From positions 1 to 58,448 of the forward strand of contig DF237066.1 of the NCBI GenBank assembly GCA_000708835.1: 58,448 nucleotides of DNA, in the 5' to 3' direction. The position numbers and the translations under genes are program-made. This document shows positions 22,191 to 35,338 of this stretch, piece by piece. The stretch's first letter is position 1; the number at the start of each line of letters is the position of its first letter. The notes beneath the pieces were generated by a model. The model did not search any database, was not told the DNA's origin, and saw nothing but the letters and a program-made list of their open reading frames with translations. Source of the stretch: Klebsormidium nitens. Its lineage: Eukaryota; Streptophyta; Klebsormidiophyceae; Klebsormidiales; Klebsormidiaceae.

Positions 22191-23740
22191 GCAACGAGTT
22201 GTAGAGTTTAAAACTTTAAAAGTGTGCAATGGGTGTGCAATATAGCAACTTGAAGCAACTTGATCGAAGCGATATGATCGTGGTGCTGCTTCCACTTTCA
22301 CTTCCGCCGCCGCACCTTAGAGTATAGTGGCGCGGTACCTTCGTATCTTCCCCATATCTTCTCTTTGTCTCGTTGTGATCGTTGCGGCCGTTGCTGCTAT
22401 CGATCATGTCGGAGGGCAAATTGTGGGAAGGGATGAGAATGAGACGACTCGTGTTGTCCACATCATGTGGGCGTAATTCTGCCCAACAGTACAACAGAGA
22501 CAGAAACACAAATCAGGAAAAGGAGATTCTTGAAGAGCCTGTGCATGGCAGTGTGTGGGGCAGAGAGCCGCCCTGAGCCGTGCCTGAGCCCTGTGCAAGG
22601 CATGTAAAGGGACTAGGATCGATCGAATGTGATGCGGGAAGGAATAGATGGATGCTGATGGAGAATGGAATCCGCACGGAATCCATGCTTGCTTTCCAAC
22701 AAACATCTATTGATGCTCGTTTTTAATGTGGTGGTGCATTTGACATCTTTGATGCAGGCTATATAAGTTATACCTTCCCGATCTTGCGCTATCTCTTTGC
22801 TTTCAACGGTGACCATATATTTGATTGTGTCCTTTCTTCGACTTGACCGTAGATGACTGCGGGAGTTCTGTAATTGCTTGCATGACACAAGCAATATATC
22901 ACCGGCCTTCATCCTAATTGCGGTATAGTCGATACAATATCAATCAAGGCCCGCTCAACAATTGCAATGCAGCATGAGCGCGCGCGGATGATAACATAAA
23001 ATCAAGGGCGATCCGCGACGGGCCATGCACGCTTTCTCTTTGATCTTTGCAGAAGAATGTCAATATTAGAGCATGACCCAAAATCTTATCTCTCCGCGTT
23101 TCCAATTGATCAGGCCTAAGTGAATATATTTTCAACGCTGCGGCGGGCCCATGAATTGGTCCTGATAGCCTCAACTAAAAACATGATCGATCCGAAGCTA
23201 GATAAGACAAATGCTGGGCGACGAGTATGGACGGTGTGCGGTGGCATGAAAACCACATGCATCGTGGCTTTTCGAGGATGAATTTTTAAGACCAATTGGA
23301 GCTGGACTCAGGCAACTTTCAAATCTACAAAATATGGATTGGTGGAGTTCAAGGTTAATGTTTGACAGCTTTGCAACAACTCTGGCGAGCTTTTTCGAAT
23401 CTTCTGAGACACCAGCCTTGCCAACTTGCAAACTTACTAACACATCAGCTGGACACAACTGACTCAGTTTAAATAAAAGCACAATACTTAGACTGTCTCG
23501 TAACGTTGGTCTCGAAAGATTGCTCGCTGTCGCTGCTGCATACGAATGGCAACCAGTCCTTTTAGTTCAACACGTATTGGATGCCCATAAACCTTCATCT
23601 GCTTAAGCAAAGAGAATAACCGTCGGACTTACAACTCGAAGTACGTCTACAGATCATTTGACTACCTTTTGCTCCAACCTAATGGTCGACTCATTCTCCA
23701 ATATCAGTGGGCGGTGTTAGACCAAACGAATCTCTCTCCT
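22191..23740. other. intergenic region, no gene seen
   Basis: A spacer between the MITE/GC patch and the 3' end of the NB-ARC/TPR gene (-). The ORFs are short and not family-like. No RNA gene or repeat was recognised; the right end should hold that gene's 3' untranslated region. Confidence 0.5.
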
Positions 23741-26700
23741 TCACATGGTACTCGGGGCCGAGCAACAGAAGCCGCCCAGTGGCCGCTTGAACCCCGCGAG
23801 CTTCTTCTTTGACTTTGCATACGCGGGGTCATCCTCCCTCACCCCCAGATCCTCAAAAATACCCACAGCCCTTTCCAGCAGCGGCTGCGCTTTTTCCTTT
23901 CGCCCTTGCGCCTCGGCGCATTCGGCCATGTTAGTTAGCAATTCGGCCGTCGCTCTAGTGGCAGTCTTAGTCTCCTCATGAATGGTTAGGGCCCGGTTGA
24001 ACAGCGGCTGCGCCTCAGCGTACCGCTTGCGGCACATGTGCACACTACCGAGCGCGTCTAAGCTGGCGGCGACCTCGAGCGGGCTTGCGGGCGAAGTCCT
24101 TCCGTGCAGAGCGACGGAACGATGTGCGGTGGCGAGGGCTTCGTCGTACCTGCACGGGGCTTAGCATATGAGTTGAGAAATACGAACTTCCCCACGGTTT
24201 CCGGAATTTTCAGGGTTTCTCTAGATTAGTAAAATCATATATAGTGTGTTAAAGCATAGAGTATGGTCTAAAGAGGAACGAGGGACCACTGTCGCTCGGC
24301 CAGGCCCTTGCTGCAAGTGCACAACGTTTCTATCCACGTTCCAGAAAATCTCCGCATTATGTTCCAAGGAGGGCCAACAATCCCTATGCGACGTAATCAG
24401 GGTTTACATAACCTGTCTGCGGGGGGCGATTGAAGCTGCGCAACAGCAAGGAATGCGTCTCTACCAAGATGCAGGGACTGACATTAGCGAAGACTGCCTG
24501 GGCACGTGTCACGTCAAGCTATGATTCGACACGGGTCTCCAACTATAAAGGAGATCTTGCATTAAGAAATCATCGCGAACTCCTTGATCCCAACGCGCTG
24601 TCTCTTGGGCGACAGGAGCGGACAACGGTTTACAAAAGCCTCCAATTCAGTTATTCAGAGATGCATTTCGGATCTGCGCCCTCACCTCTTCTGTGCTCGC
24701 ATGACCGTTGACGCCTGCGCCAGGCTGAGCGCCAGGTGGCTTGATCCGGTTGGCTGGATGCTTTCCTCGATGGTCAGGGCTCGTTTGACTGCGTCCGACG
24801 CCTCTTTCTTGCGCCCTTTGGCCTGGTATAAACTCGCCCCAAGCAGAAGGCTCCGGGCGACTGTTGGGGATCGGGACGGAAGCGCCGACGCCTGCAAATG
24901 CGCTCGTACGACGTGAGGACGGTGCTTCAACGGAGAAACGAGGATGGAAATCTGGCTTTTTGAGAGTGGCTTTATGACCGCTCTTGGCGTTTTTTTCCCA
25001 ACAGGCTGCAAGCGACAGTCAGAGATCGGGGCGGAAGCGCTGACGCCTGCAGAAGCTTACGACGTGAGGACGGTGCTTCGACGGAGAAACGAGAGTAGTT
25101 GCCAGAATTGAGGACTTGGCAGTATGGGAGCGACTTTGTGAACGCTCTGGGCGTTCGGCCCCGAAGAGGTGGCTGCGGGCGACTGTTGGGGACGGAAGCG
25201 CAACCGCCTGCAAATCTAGGGTGTTACCTAAGGCTGGCGCTTCAGAACAAAGTTGCGGCAAAATCAGGACTCCTGCGTTTCCAGAGCGGCCTAGAAATGC
25301 GCCTGGCCGAACACAAGCTGCGAAGGGATAGAAGCGCCGTCGTTCAATTATCTGTGGTATACGACGTGAGGACGGCGCAGTCAGAAAAGTCAAGATTGCT
25401 CCACACTGGGGGACTTCTGCAATCTGAAAAGGACTCTATGAACGCTCCGGGCGTTCGACCCCGAACGGAAAGCTGCTGAAGCGCCACCGCCTGCGGATTG
25501 ATTCGTACGACGTGAGGATGGCACTTCGACTAGAGAAAGGATTCCCGTTGAGATCAGGGCTTCGCGTTTAAGAACCGAATTTTCGGATGCACTTGACGTT
25601 CGGCCGCATACAGCACATTGCAAGCCAGCATCGCCGTGTGGGTGGAAAACGCAAACGCCCCCACGAATAAGATGTCGATCTGGCCGCTGTGAACAACCAC
25701 CGGGAGTTACATCGGAGGATCTGAGAGTACGCATGTATTGCCTTTGGAGTGCAAGGTTGCTGTACAAGTCTTGGCAGCTGAGGGCCCCTGTTGGGGACTG
25801 ATAGAAGAAGCAACCCAAAAGCAAAGCACAGGTCTCTTCTTGGTGGATTTGGACAGGATATCTTTATTCATTAATGATGCGATTTCAAAAGTAGATGCAA
25901 CGTCGAGATGTTGCATTCAGACGTCAGCTCCTGCGGGCCAGGCGATATTGGAACGGCAGGGAAGTCTAGTTTGGCCTACGAAGTACCTCGGAAATCGATA
26001 GTCATTGCGGAAGAAGTAAAGTCTGGTTCAGGTACCTTGTTTGAAGTGTAACAGACACTATTGATCATATTTTCGCGTACAAGACCATCAACTGACTCCC
26101 CAACCAGAGCGCTTTTGTAGATCACTACTCGAGCACCTTTTCCCCAAACGCGAGCGGCTTTTTCCACTCTCAATGTTGCACGTTCTCTTCTTCCTTTTGC
26201 ATGTGACGATCCAGCTGACCATCTCCCCATCACGAGACTCTTTCCAAGCTCTCATCCGTGAGGCCCAGAACCTCAGCACAACTCTGCCGCCACACCAAAC
26301 AACACGCCTGCAGTCCCCCGGAGCTCACCTGGATCTTGGCGGCTTCCTCCCAGCACGCCAGCGCTGCGTCCATTCTCCTCTGAGCGGCATATGCTTCCGC
26401 TAGCGCCTGTAGCCCGGTCGCGCGAATCGTGCTATTTGGCAGCAGCGCCGCTTGCTTTGCGGCGCGCCCGAACTCGAGTAGGCCTACCCCCTCCCCTGCT
26501 GTTCCCCCCGCGACTTCGGCGGCCGCTTGCCGTTGGCGGACCTCGAGAACCACAAGGTGAGACGCACCTGCACCAATACGTTCTTATACGTTCTCAATGG
26601 ACTGGTGATTGGAGATTGAATTGATGTTGGTAACGCATACGGTGAAGTCTACGTTAAGTCTACAAACAATCGATCCCCTCATTCTTGTGGTTGCCCACTC

Positions 26701-29700
26701 GTGAAAGTCAGTCGCTTTTCTCGTCTCGTCTCACGAGTGCTAACCTGACCCTGCTTCGTGGTTGCAGAATGCGCAGGTTTTATTGATCAACAGGTAGGGC
26801 TTCACTTGTTTCGTACGACGGCCGACAAATAATCATCAGTGGATCTGGATAGAGGGGGGTGGGGTTCGACCGACTGACAGAGCGTTGGGAAAACCCTGGG
26901 ACGTTTCAAGGACTTCAAAACCCATTTGCCGAATCCAGCAAGTCGAGAAGAGGATTGTTTTCCTTTCCTGACCGCCAGATAGTGTTGCTTCCTACCAAGT
27001 TTCAGTCAGATTTAACTGCCAAAGAGCACAGCAATGATACAAAGGGCAGACTGTGCTAGGACATTACTCCAGACTTCCCAAACGGAACCCGTCACAATCT
27101 TCCAGGATCTCAAGGGGACCGTATGCATGCTCAACCGAGGCGTTTCAGCTTGGCTTAAAGATGTCCTTCGTCTCAGCATTATAGACCTCAAACGTGCAAC
27201 CGCTGAACCCGATTTGGGCCTGAAAGTCACCCGCTCACTCGAAAATCTGCGGTCGCCTTTGAAACCAACCTTCTCATTCGTGATGGGCGCGCCTGAGTGA
27301 AGCGAAGAGCCAACATCGAAAGCTAAACCGAAGAAACCCTCAGACCCCACCAACCCCCTTGGCGCGCTTGAACAAAAAACACACAATTACATCCCAAAGC
27401 CCCCAAACACTGAATCGAAGACACCCTCCGACCCCACCGACCCCTGCAATGTCTTATAACCGGAAAGGTCTCGCGTGTTGGTGCGCACTCACCAATCTCT
27501 TTCGCGAGCATGTCCCCCGCCATTTTGTACAGCGGGGCCGCTTCCCTGGTTCGCCCCGCCGCGACCAACGCGTCCGCATACGCTACCGCCGTCTCACTCC
27601 TCCGCACATTGTCCTTCACCCAGAGCTTCTCCGCCTGTTCCGCCGCTTCCGCGAGACTCTTGAGCGCCGCTTCTCGGTCCCCGAGCGCCGTCTCCACGCG
27701 GCCCCGCCGCAGCAGAACCTGTGCCACGTGTCCCCCCTCTGCGGTGGCCGGGTGTTCTTTCGCCTGGTCGAGCAGGTGCAGCGCCCCCTGAAGGTCGCCC
27801 TCGCACGCTGCTGCCGCCGCGTGGCCCAGCAGCGCTTCGGGGACCTTTGTGGCGACCAACTCCTTTTGCTCGTGCTCGAGGCTCGTGCGCAGGGACGGGC
27901 TCCAAGACTTGCGCCGTGTTTGGTACGCCGACGCGGGCCGCGCGACGATAGGCGTCGCGCGCATGAGAGTGTCGCCCTCCTGCCGCAGAACCTCGGCGGT
28001 TGCCTCCGGGGAGCCGTTCTTGAGGGTTTGGAAGCGCCCGAGGTGGGGGGATACCGAGCGGGGCGTTTTTGGGGGGGTGGGGCGTTGGAGAGGCGTGGAA
28101 GTGCTGCGGCGGAGGCTGCTGGGGAACGCGCTCGGGCTCATGGAACGTAGCGGGGGGGTCTTGGTGTTGCGCTGGATGCGCTTCCTGCGATGAGCCGTTT
28201 CATTTGAAAGTCAGCAAACAGACACCCACATATCATGTATAATGGCAATTTCTATAATCCGGTCTTCCGTGATACGTTGCTTCAATCCTTGTTCAGAAAT
28301 CGGCTTCATCGGGATGCTTTTGGCTTCAGGTCTGTTACCAAAAACGTGCCCCATGGTCCAACCAGGAGTACCGCTCGAGGAGTAGCGAGTATATAGATAG
28401 CGAGTCGCATGTGGCCGATTTGAATATTGTTCAAGCGGGGTCGCTCATTTCACGGCGTGGAAAGGGGACGGAATCGGAAGCGCCAACAGTGGGTGTTGAG
28501 TTCATCAGGATTTGGTGAACCTCTCGATTCAAGAAGTTGATCGTAAACCAGAATGTACTTCCAGCGGAGTAGCCGAAACACCCAGCAACCTTGAAAGATA
28601 ACATGATTGAAACCCCGCCCTTGGGCATGGAATGGTCCCCTGATCATCCGACCCTCATAAAGACAGGATACACTCGAACCCGAACCCTGGAACCCTGTCG
28701 ACCTGGAAAAAGCTTTCCTTGAAGGCAAAGAGCGATAGCATGCTTTCGTTTTCCAGTAAAGATATCAATCAGCCAGACTCCTACCTGGGCATGCCGAATG
28801 CAGACACGATCGACAGCGCACTCTTGGGCGTAGACGCCTCGCTGCCCCCGATGATTGTCTCCGCCTTTCCGTTCCCCTCGGGAAGCGGCGTCGTGCGCAG
28901 GTTCGGTAGCGCAGCATGAAATATGTCCAGACTGCCACTGGGCGAACCAGGGGACTCGGGGGACTCTGGTGTTTTTTGGGGGGCGTATACGGACATGTCT
29001 TGGGACTGGGAGATGTCGAGGGGGAGCGGCCGCACGCCCGCCCGGAAATTCTTGGGCATGAACGTTTCTTCTTCGTCTGGGGGGGAGAACAGGGTACAAG
29101 ATAAGGGGGCTGTAAGGGAGGTGGGGCGACACCCATTTGACGACAACGGCGTCGAAGTTTTTGGCATAGAGATTTATTCTTTGTTTTGGGCAAAAGCAAA
29201 CGGGCTTCATGCCGGATGATGACAAGGTGAAAAGCAACTGCTCGGTAAGCATAGACAAAGGCGGTCTCGGTTTCAAGAGGATTGAGCGAGTCGGGGCATC
29301 GAGTTGAGGAAACGCTAGCCAGTGTAACCGGAAATAGTAACATGGGAAGAGAGGGGCTTTGAGCTGGTGAGGCGAAGGGGGCGGTCAGAGCGTGGCGTTT
29401 TTCAAACATCGAGCGACCACAACGGCGGAGAGCTGGCGGTCCCAAGATACAGACGATGGCGCAGCAACAATCAAAGACTAGCAGCAGCAACTCCCAAGAT
29501 TCTCAATCCGAGAATGTCTACGTCTTGCATGGGAATACTTTCAAGTTTGGCCTTCGACTCCTTTGATTTGTACACTACAGAGGAACCAGAGAACCATTGC
29601 CAGCCGGCTTCACTGCTTGCGTCCGTGCGGGCCGGATTTACGTGGCGGGCCGCTCATTCTGATGCGCCCCAACGGCTAAATATTACCTGCGGAGTTGCGA

Positions 29701-32700
29701 ACCCGCTGAACCTCGTGGGCTTCTGAAGTATCGAAACCCCCCTGATTTTGAAACCCTGATGCTACTGAATTAAATCGTCACGTACCTGCAAGCTTGGCTG
29801 CTTGCGTCTGCGCCTGCCAGATATGCGTGGCGGCCACGCACTTGCACTGCGCTGCTAATCCTTGCACACTTGTGAGCTCGCTCTGCCATGTGGGCTCCTA
29901 ACGTACCCCAATTCTACCCTGAATAAACCCCTGAGGACCTTACGTCCTAGGAGTATAGAGCGTCTCTTACCTGCGGGCTCGGCTGCTTGCGTCTGCGCCT
30001 GCCAAATCTGCGAAGCGGCCGCATACTTGCGCTGCGCTGCTAGGGCTTGGGCCTGCATGGCCGTGAACTCGCTGCGCCACGTGGGCTCCTCCTTGCCGAG
30101 CCACGCGAGCGCCTGCGTGCACAGCGCCTCGGCTGCGGAGTACTCCCCCGACCCCGCCACGAAGAATTGCACCGTCTTGAGCCCGATCAGCAGCACCAGT
30201 TGCCTGCGGTGCAAAGGGAATGCGATAAAAAAGGTGGAGGCGTTTTCGATAGCGTAATTCAACACCTGGATACCGAGTGTCTACCAGTACCCGAAACCGA
30301 ACCCAGAACTTGGTCGAAAGAGCTGTCACTCTACCTCGCACGAAGAAATCTTGCTGATCCGATGGGGCAAAGAGGATTCGGATTCTTAGGTCTCTTTCGC
30401 TCAATAAGCAAGGGCCGAAGCACAAGTATCCTGCAAACAGTCAACTCGGACCAGACCGGATTACGACTTCGCAAGGAAGCAATCCTGCTACCCTCGTCTG
30501 TCAAGCATGACACATGAGCGTCACACTGTTTGAACTCGAAAGATTGATCTAGGAGGTACAACGGCCAGCTTGCCAGTACAGCATGGGTGAAACAACTTTA
30601 TCAGTTAATCTAATGAGTGTGAGAAAGGCCCCTTCTCACCACATGCTCAACTTGCAGACTTTGGGTGTCCGCCTCCCCTACGCTGAACGGACAAACGAAA
30701 GGAGCGGAAGCAAGAGGGCCGTGAATCAGCCAACGAACAAGGCGAACAACAATGTGAAGGGGGAGAACGACGGAAGAGGAGAAAATGCAAGGGATGCCCG
30801 GGGCTCACTTTCTGGCGTACGAGTCTGAGAGCTCCGCACGGCGCGACCAGACCGCCCGGAAGTGGTCGCTGTTGCTCCAGTCGCAGCTCGTGCTCGCAAG
30901 AGCGCGCAGCATCGAGTGGTGCCCCCCCCGCTTCTTATCCGCTGCCACGTAGTTTCTCAACACTGACGGGAAAATCACCGACCCGTCCCCCTGCCGCGTG
31001 GCAATCCCGAGGCGGCTCAACTCCACCAGCGCCGCCTCGACTTTCGTGCTATTCACGCGGCTCCCAATGTGCCACTGGAGGCCGCTGACCAGCAAATCTA
31101 GGGTGATCGCCCCGGGCCCGAACCACCCCCCGACGAGCGCGCTCGTCGATGCGAGAAGCGCCTTCTCCTTGCCGCTCTCTTCTAGGAACCGCAGCGCTTC
31201 GTAACAGCAACGGCCGAGCCAGAATTGACCCGAACCGTCGCTGCGCTTGCGGTTGCTCTGGAGCCCTAGAGGGTCCGCGTTCGCGAGGAGAGCAGAGGGC
31301 ACAGCGGCGCCTTCGCGGAAGAGGCACGCCGCAACAGCGACCGTCAAGGTGAGGTCCTTGAACGCGGCGGCCGCGGCGGCTAGATTGCCCTCGGCTGCTG
31401 CCGAAACGGGTTCCTCGGAGCCGCGCAGCAGGGCCATCGCGTGGCCGTCGGTTAGTTCAGGGACCTCCACCTGCGACACGGGGACTTTAGGTGTCGAGTT
31501 TTCGAACAAACCGGATGGGTTTCCTTAGAGACGCCGGAGCAAGGCGATCGTGTGATCATATACCGACTCTGAAACCTCTAAGTGCAGCGAGACAAATTCG
31601 GGTGAGAATCCAGTCAAGGGTCAAGGGTGCATCAGCTTAAGAGGGCCACAAAAGGCGCAGCAAGTCGCGCAAAACGGACTTTCTATGTTCACAATATTCA
31701 ACACGCGAGGAGACTATCATCACTTGACGTTTCTAACGGATTGCACCATTTGGGTGACCAGGCACTGCCGGGACAGGGGGGCAGACAAGTTGATACAGCA
31801 TGCGTTCACCCCCAGCGTAAACTCTGTGGGCCTGTGCGTTTCGGAACCAGAAATTTTCCCTTGACACCCCCTGCGGAAATAAAACGAGTCGTGCTTCATG
31901 TCTTTCTGCCTCAATTGCTTTTTATCTTTCGAGTCACCCTAATGATCAGAGTCCTTAAACATATCATATTGATACAGTCGACAAGTAGAAAGGAAATTTC
32001 GAATCAGAACATGCATAGCCGATCCCTCATGATTACCCCAAGACCACCTACCGGCTCCCCCAAACTTCCACAAAACACTCCTTCCAAGCGCAACGAGATA
32101 CAGATTTAACGACCCTGAAAGTCCAGGACCCTTACAACCCCAAACGGTCAGAACTGTCCCTGCAGCCTCACAGCTACAGGAATACACCTTCGTCTCAGGC
32201 GTGCTGGCTGTGACATCTATACGGAGCTCACCCCCACTGTTGTCAAACCGGCAAGCTCCCATCCAAAACCCTAGACTCTGAAAACTCAAACCCTGTGATT
32301 TTGACGGCATCTCACCTCGGCAGAGCCAGCCACCTTCATTTCGGGCGTGCTGGTGGTGACAACCAGGTGAAGCACACCCCGCTCATCGGTCGGCACCATC
32401 GTGCTTAAGTTGACGTTCTCGTCCGCCCCGTCGATGACGAGTAGCAAGCGCCCCGGGTATGCTTGGATGCCAGCTCGCACCTGCGCCGCACGCTCCTCCC
32501 AGCTTGCCTGTGCGATGAGGTCCACTCCCAGGTACGCACCGAGTTGCAAGTAGCGCACGCGCCACGCGGGGGTGCTCGCGGAGAGCCACAGCACCTTGTC
32601 ATACTGCGTCAGGTGTCTGCGAAGCCGCGGCGAAACGAGATTGAGTCTTGCGGCAGAGGAGGGAACCATGACGGGGACTTTCAAACGGGGGAAGAAATCA

Positions 32701-35338
32701 TTCCTTCGTCGAAAGGCACTAGCGTCTCAATCATTCACAATCTCTCGAAGCACTTGATTTTATGTATGGACAATAAAGTGAGATCCTTCCTGCATGCAAG
32801 ACGCACTGGTCCTGAACTGGAGCGAAGGGAGGTGTTGGATCATTACTAGAACGAAATTGGCGGCGCTCCAGGAAATTGTCTCCACACAGCACTCAAGCCA
32901 CCAATCGCTCAACCAGTAATGTGGCCTTTGCCCGTTTCCCCTGATGAAATATCGTGTCCTTATGGTAGGACGTCGTAGTCCACGGCAAGTACACACAGGG
33001 GCCCCAGCGAATGCTAAACTCTCCAATGCTCTTCTTTATCGCCACACGGCTGTACTTTCAAAGATGCCCCATGGACTTTTTCTGTCACCCTGCTTCCAGA
33101 GGCGCCAGCCATTTTTCACAAGTGAGTTTTTAACCTGCGGCGTTCAAAAGCACAGTGGCACCTGATGCGTGACGCCAGGTGATGCTGTCCCTCGTGAAAG
33201 GTGGGTCAACCAGGACCATTTTGATGCCTAGAAAGAAAGATGAAGGACGACATATCTTGCACAAAAACCAAGAACAAAAGGTGCCGGCCAGCACAAGCTG
33301 CGCCAGCCTACGCGCCAGCAAAACCGCAACCAGACTGAAAAATAGACAACGGAGTATGTAAGAAGCTCACCTTTGCACGTATGTCAAGACAAGCTGCGTC
33401 TTGCCCATCCCCCGCCGGCTCCGCACGAGCACGGTGCGGCGGCCGAGCGGAGGCACATCTCCCAGAACCTGCTGCATTCTCATCAGCAGCGCGTCCCGCC
33501 CCCGGAATGTCGAAATCGGGCTCGGCAGCGAGTTGTGCTTGGCCGCCCGCTGCTCCGGGGACCCCAGGAGTACCGCTTGGCTGCGCGAGACGAGGGCCCC
33601 CGGGACGCGGAAGTCGGGTTCGGCGCACAGCTGGCGCCGCAGTTGCTGGAGGAGCGCAATCAGCGAGGCGGCTGGCTCGATGGAGTCCGTGTCCTTGAGG
33701 GGCGCCTGGAGAAGTGCAATAGTGTGTCAAGTGGAGCTAAATGTTAGCCAGATTTGAGGTTTTCGGCGTCTCCATTTCTCAGCAATTGGGGTCACGCCGT
33801 CAACTCTTTCTTCCTTGTTGACGTTAAGAAAGAAAAGAGGAGGAAACGCGGCGAGTTGGAAGGCGCAGGAGCCTGGAAGGGGTAAGGATCTCTGTTGTTG
33901 AGTGGTTGTTTGATAGTGGACCACTTTAAGGGGAGCGCCTCAGCGTCCTCAGTCCTGGAGTTGGAGGGGCAGAGGCAAGGCCAGGAAAACTAGGTATGCC
34001 ATCTTCAGAGATTTACAATGTTGAAGATTGAGGCGTCCACCTCATTTGATACTCTTCCCCTCTTTTCTATGTTGTACAACAAAACGAGAAAACGCTTGGC
34101 AGGAAAAGTAGGATGAACTGGATGCTCAAAAGTTCAAAAGCCAACCCTCGTAGGCAAGAGACGACTCGGCAGAGGCATAACAGAGGGCAGACTATCCAGT
34201 AAAAACAAATTTAATAAGTTGTGCGTTCTGACGGAGGACTCTGGCCTACCAGTGCAAAAAGCTGGTGTATACACACAACATGAGCTCTGCATGATCTTTC
34301 CATCGAAAGTGCACCCTATATCATGATTGAAATTTTTGACATTGCCTTGGCAGACCCGGTCTAGCTCTCTTCAGGCTCTGGTTGCAAAACACTGGCAGCT
34401 TGATTTGCTGTCGTGACCAAAAGGGGGATGCATAATTCAAGTAGCAATGAAGCAATGCTGCTGTAACCACAAAACCACGTGCAATGCAGACTGAAGCGAC
34501 TCTCGGGTTTGGCATGCTCAAAAGCTCGTTTGATTTTTGGAGTCATTCCTCGAAGTACGCCAGGATCCTGAAATGATAGCAGATCGGGATGATGCGCCAC
34601 AGAACCAGGTCCTCAGAGGATCAGCTGATTGTCAATACTAGACGCCGAGAGCATTGCCTCAGCATCCCTCAACCAGCCAATCACGTCGGTTTCTTCAAGC
34701 TCTTCCAGAGCTGATTGCATCACTTCATAACCAACTCGTATCTAGTCTGTATCTTGTCGACAACAGGCCACAAATGCATATTTCGTCAAGTGTTTGACAC
34801 AAAACTTCCGCAAAAGGGAAGGCAACATCCCCACAGGGCCCTCTGTGTCACTCTGCGTACATTTCAAGGTCCTCTTACCTGTGACCACAGTCCCAACCAG
34901 AGCACATAAGACAGGGGGACCAGCAATTCATTGAGACTAGACACAATTCTTCCCCAAGGTCGCACGCAATCACAAACTTCTCACCTTAAGCAGTCCCACC
35001 GTCTGAAGGAGCGCTGTGACCGTCTCTTCCAGGAGACCTTGTGTAAATTGGGTCAGACCTGTGCCATACTGGTCGAGCGGCTGCGTCAGATCACGCGCCG
35101 CACTTTCCAGGGCCTCGGCAGGGCCCTCGTTGGAGCCAGATCTGGCTAGCTGTGCAATCATTGCAATGAGGTCAAAGGCAGCTGACAGCAGGCTGCCATT
35201 TCGCGACCCAGCAGCCTTGCGAACCTCTCCCTCTATCGTCAGTTTGCCTTCCTTGCTCCAACTGGTTTGGTCTGTCGCACTCAGCAGCGACAGGCACCGC
35301 ACCAGCAAGTCTGCCGGTGGGGGCTCAGAGGGTGGCAT
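23741..35338 (-). CDS. NB-ARC and TPR protein, NLR-like receptor
   Basis: Ten exons: 34985-35338, 33371-33705, 32316-32616, 30809-31470, 29971-30203, 28785-29076, 27493-28184, 26329-26567, 24686-24891, 23741-24149; phases match throughout, 1240 residues. Order: helical N-terminal domain of unknown type (1-190, no TIR); NB-ARC with STFRGRD, P-loop RSRRGMGKT (about 212-220; the first Gly of GxxxxGKT is Ser), Walker B LLLVIDGADE (about 287-296), LHLVVTTSTP sensor, and PELTDGHAMALL; winged helix ending FPSVLRNYVAA where an MHD motif would be; TPR (about 560-628); Ser/Pro-rich linker; TPRs (about 830 to the end) such as AEAQPLFNRALTIHEE. Family knowledge: such STAND ATPases act as nucleotide switches in immune signalling, with repeats sensing ligand. 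The gene could be two transcripts (an ATG lies at 28141), but the phases favour one. Confidence 0.85.
24857..25545 (-). repeat. five-unit array of decayed acceptor and exon start
   Basis: The start of exon 9 and its upstream intron recur at about 153-bp steps (units near 24857, 25010, 25167, 25320, 25470 on the + strand). Shared words are GGGCGACTGTTGGGGA, GGAAGCG..GACGCCTGCA (the acceptor in reverse) and ACGACGTGAGGACGGTGCTTC (about 24908, 25060, 25359, 25508). Only the unit at 24857 keeps an open TPR frame. Confidence 0.85.
29601..30095 (-). repeat. three-unit array of exon 5 end and donor
   Basis: The last roughly 110 bases of exon 5 with its donor (from 29971 up) recur about 185 bp away at 29786-29905, and again, more decayed, at about 29602-29660. 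Shared + strand words include GGCTGCTTGCGTCTGCGCCTGCCA. The middle copy keeps GCAG/GTACGT, a possible pseudo-donor. Confidence 0.85.
32160..32400 (-). repeat. two-unit repeat of exon 3 end
   Basis: The end of exon 3, encoding VVTTSTPEMKVAGSAE, has a decayed copy about 146 bp downstream at 32160-32255 that still reads DVTASTPETKV in one frame. The copy is intronic and lacks a clear donor. Confidence 0.7.

Noticed and set aside
28141-28184. ATG at 28141 as the start of a separate TPR gene
   Set aside because: The frame continues upstream to an acceptor at 28184 that is in phase with the preceding exon; kept as an alternative promoter possibility only.
32617-33370. Frame reading IKMVLVDPPFTRDSITWRH as a possible NB-ARC exon
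   Set aside because: No acceptor and donor pair in the needed phase; the P-loop exon joins the Walker B exon directly.
33308-33730. Minus-strand 140-residue ORF rich in Ala/Pro/Arg
   Set aside because: Wrong frame over the NB-ARC exon; the neighbouring frame carries STFRGRD and GMGKT and joins in phase to both sides.
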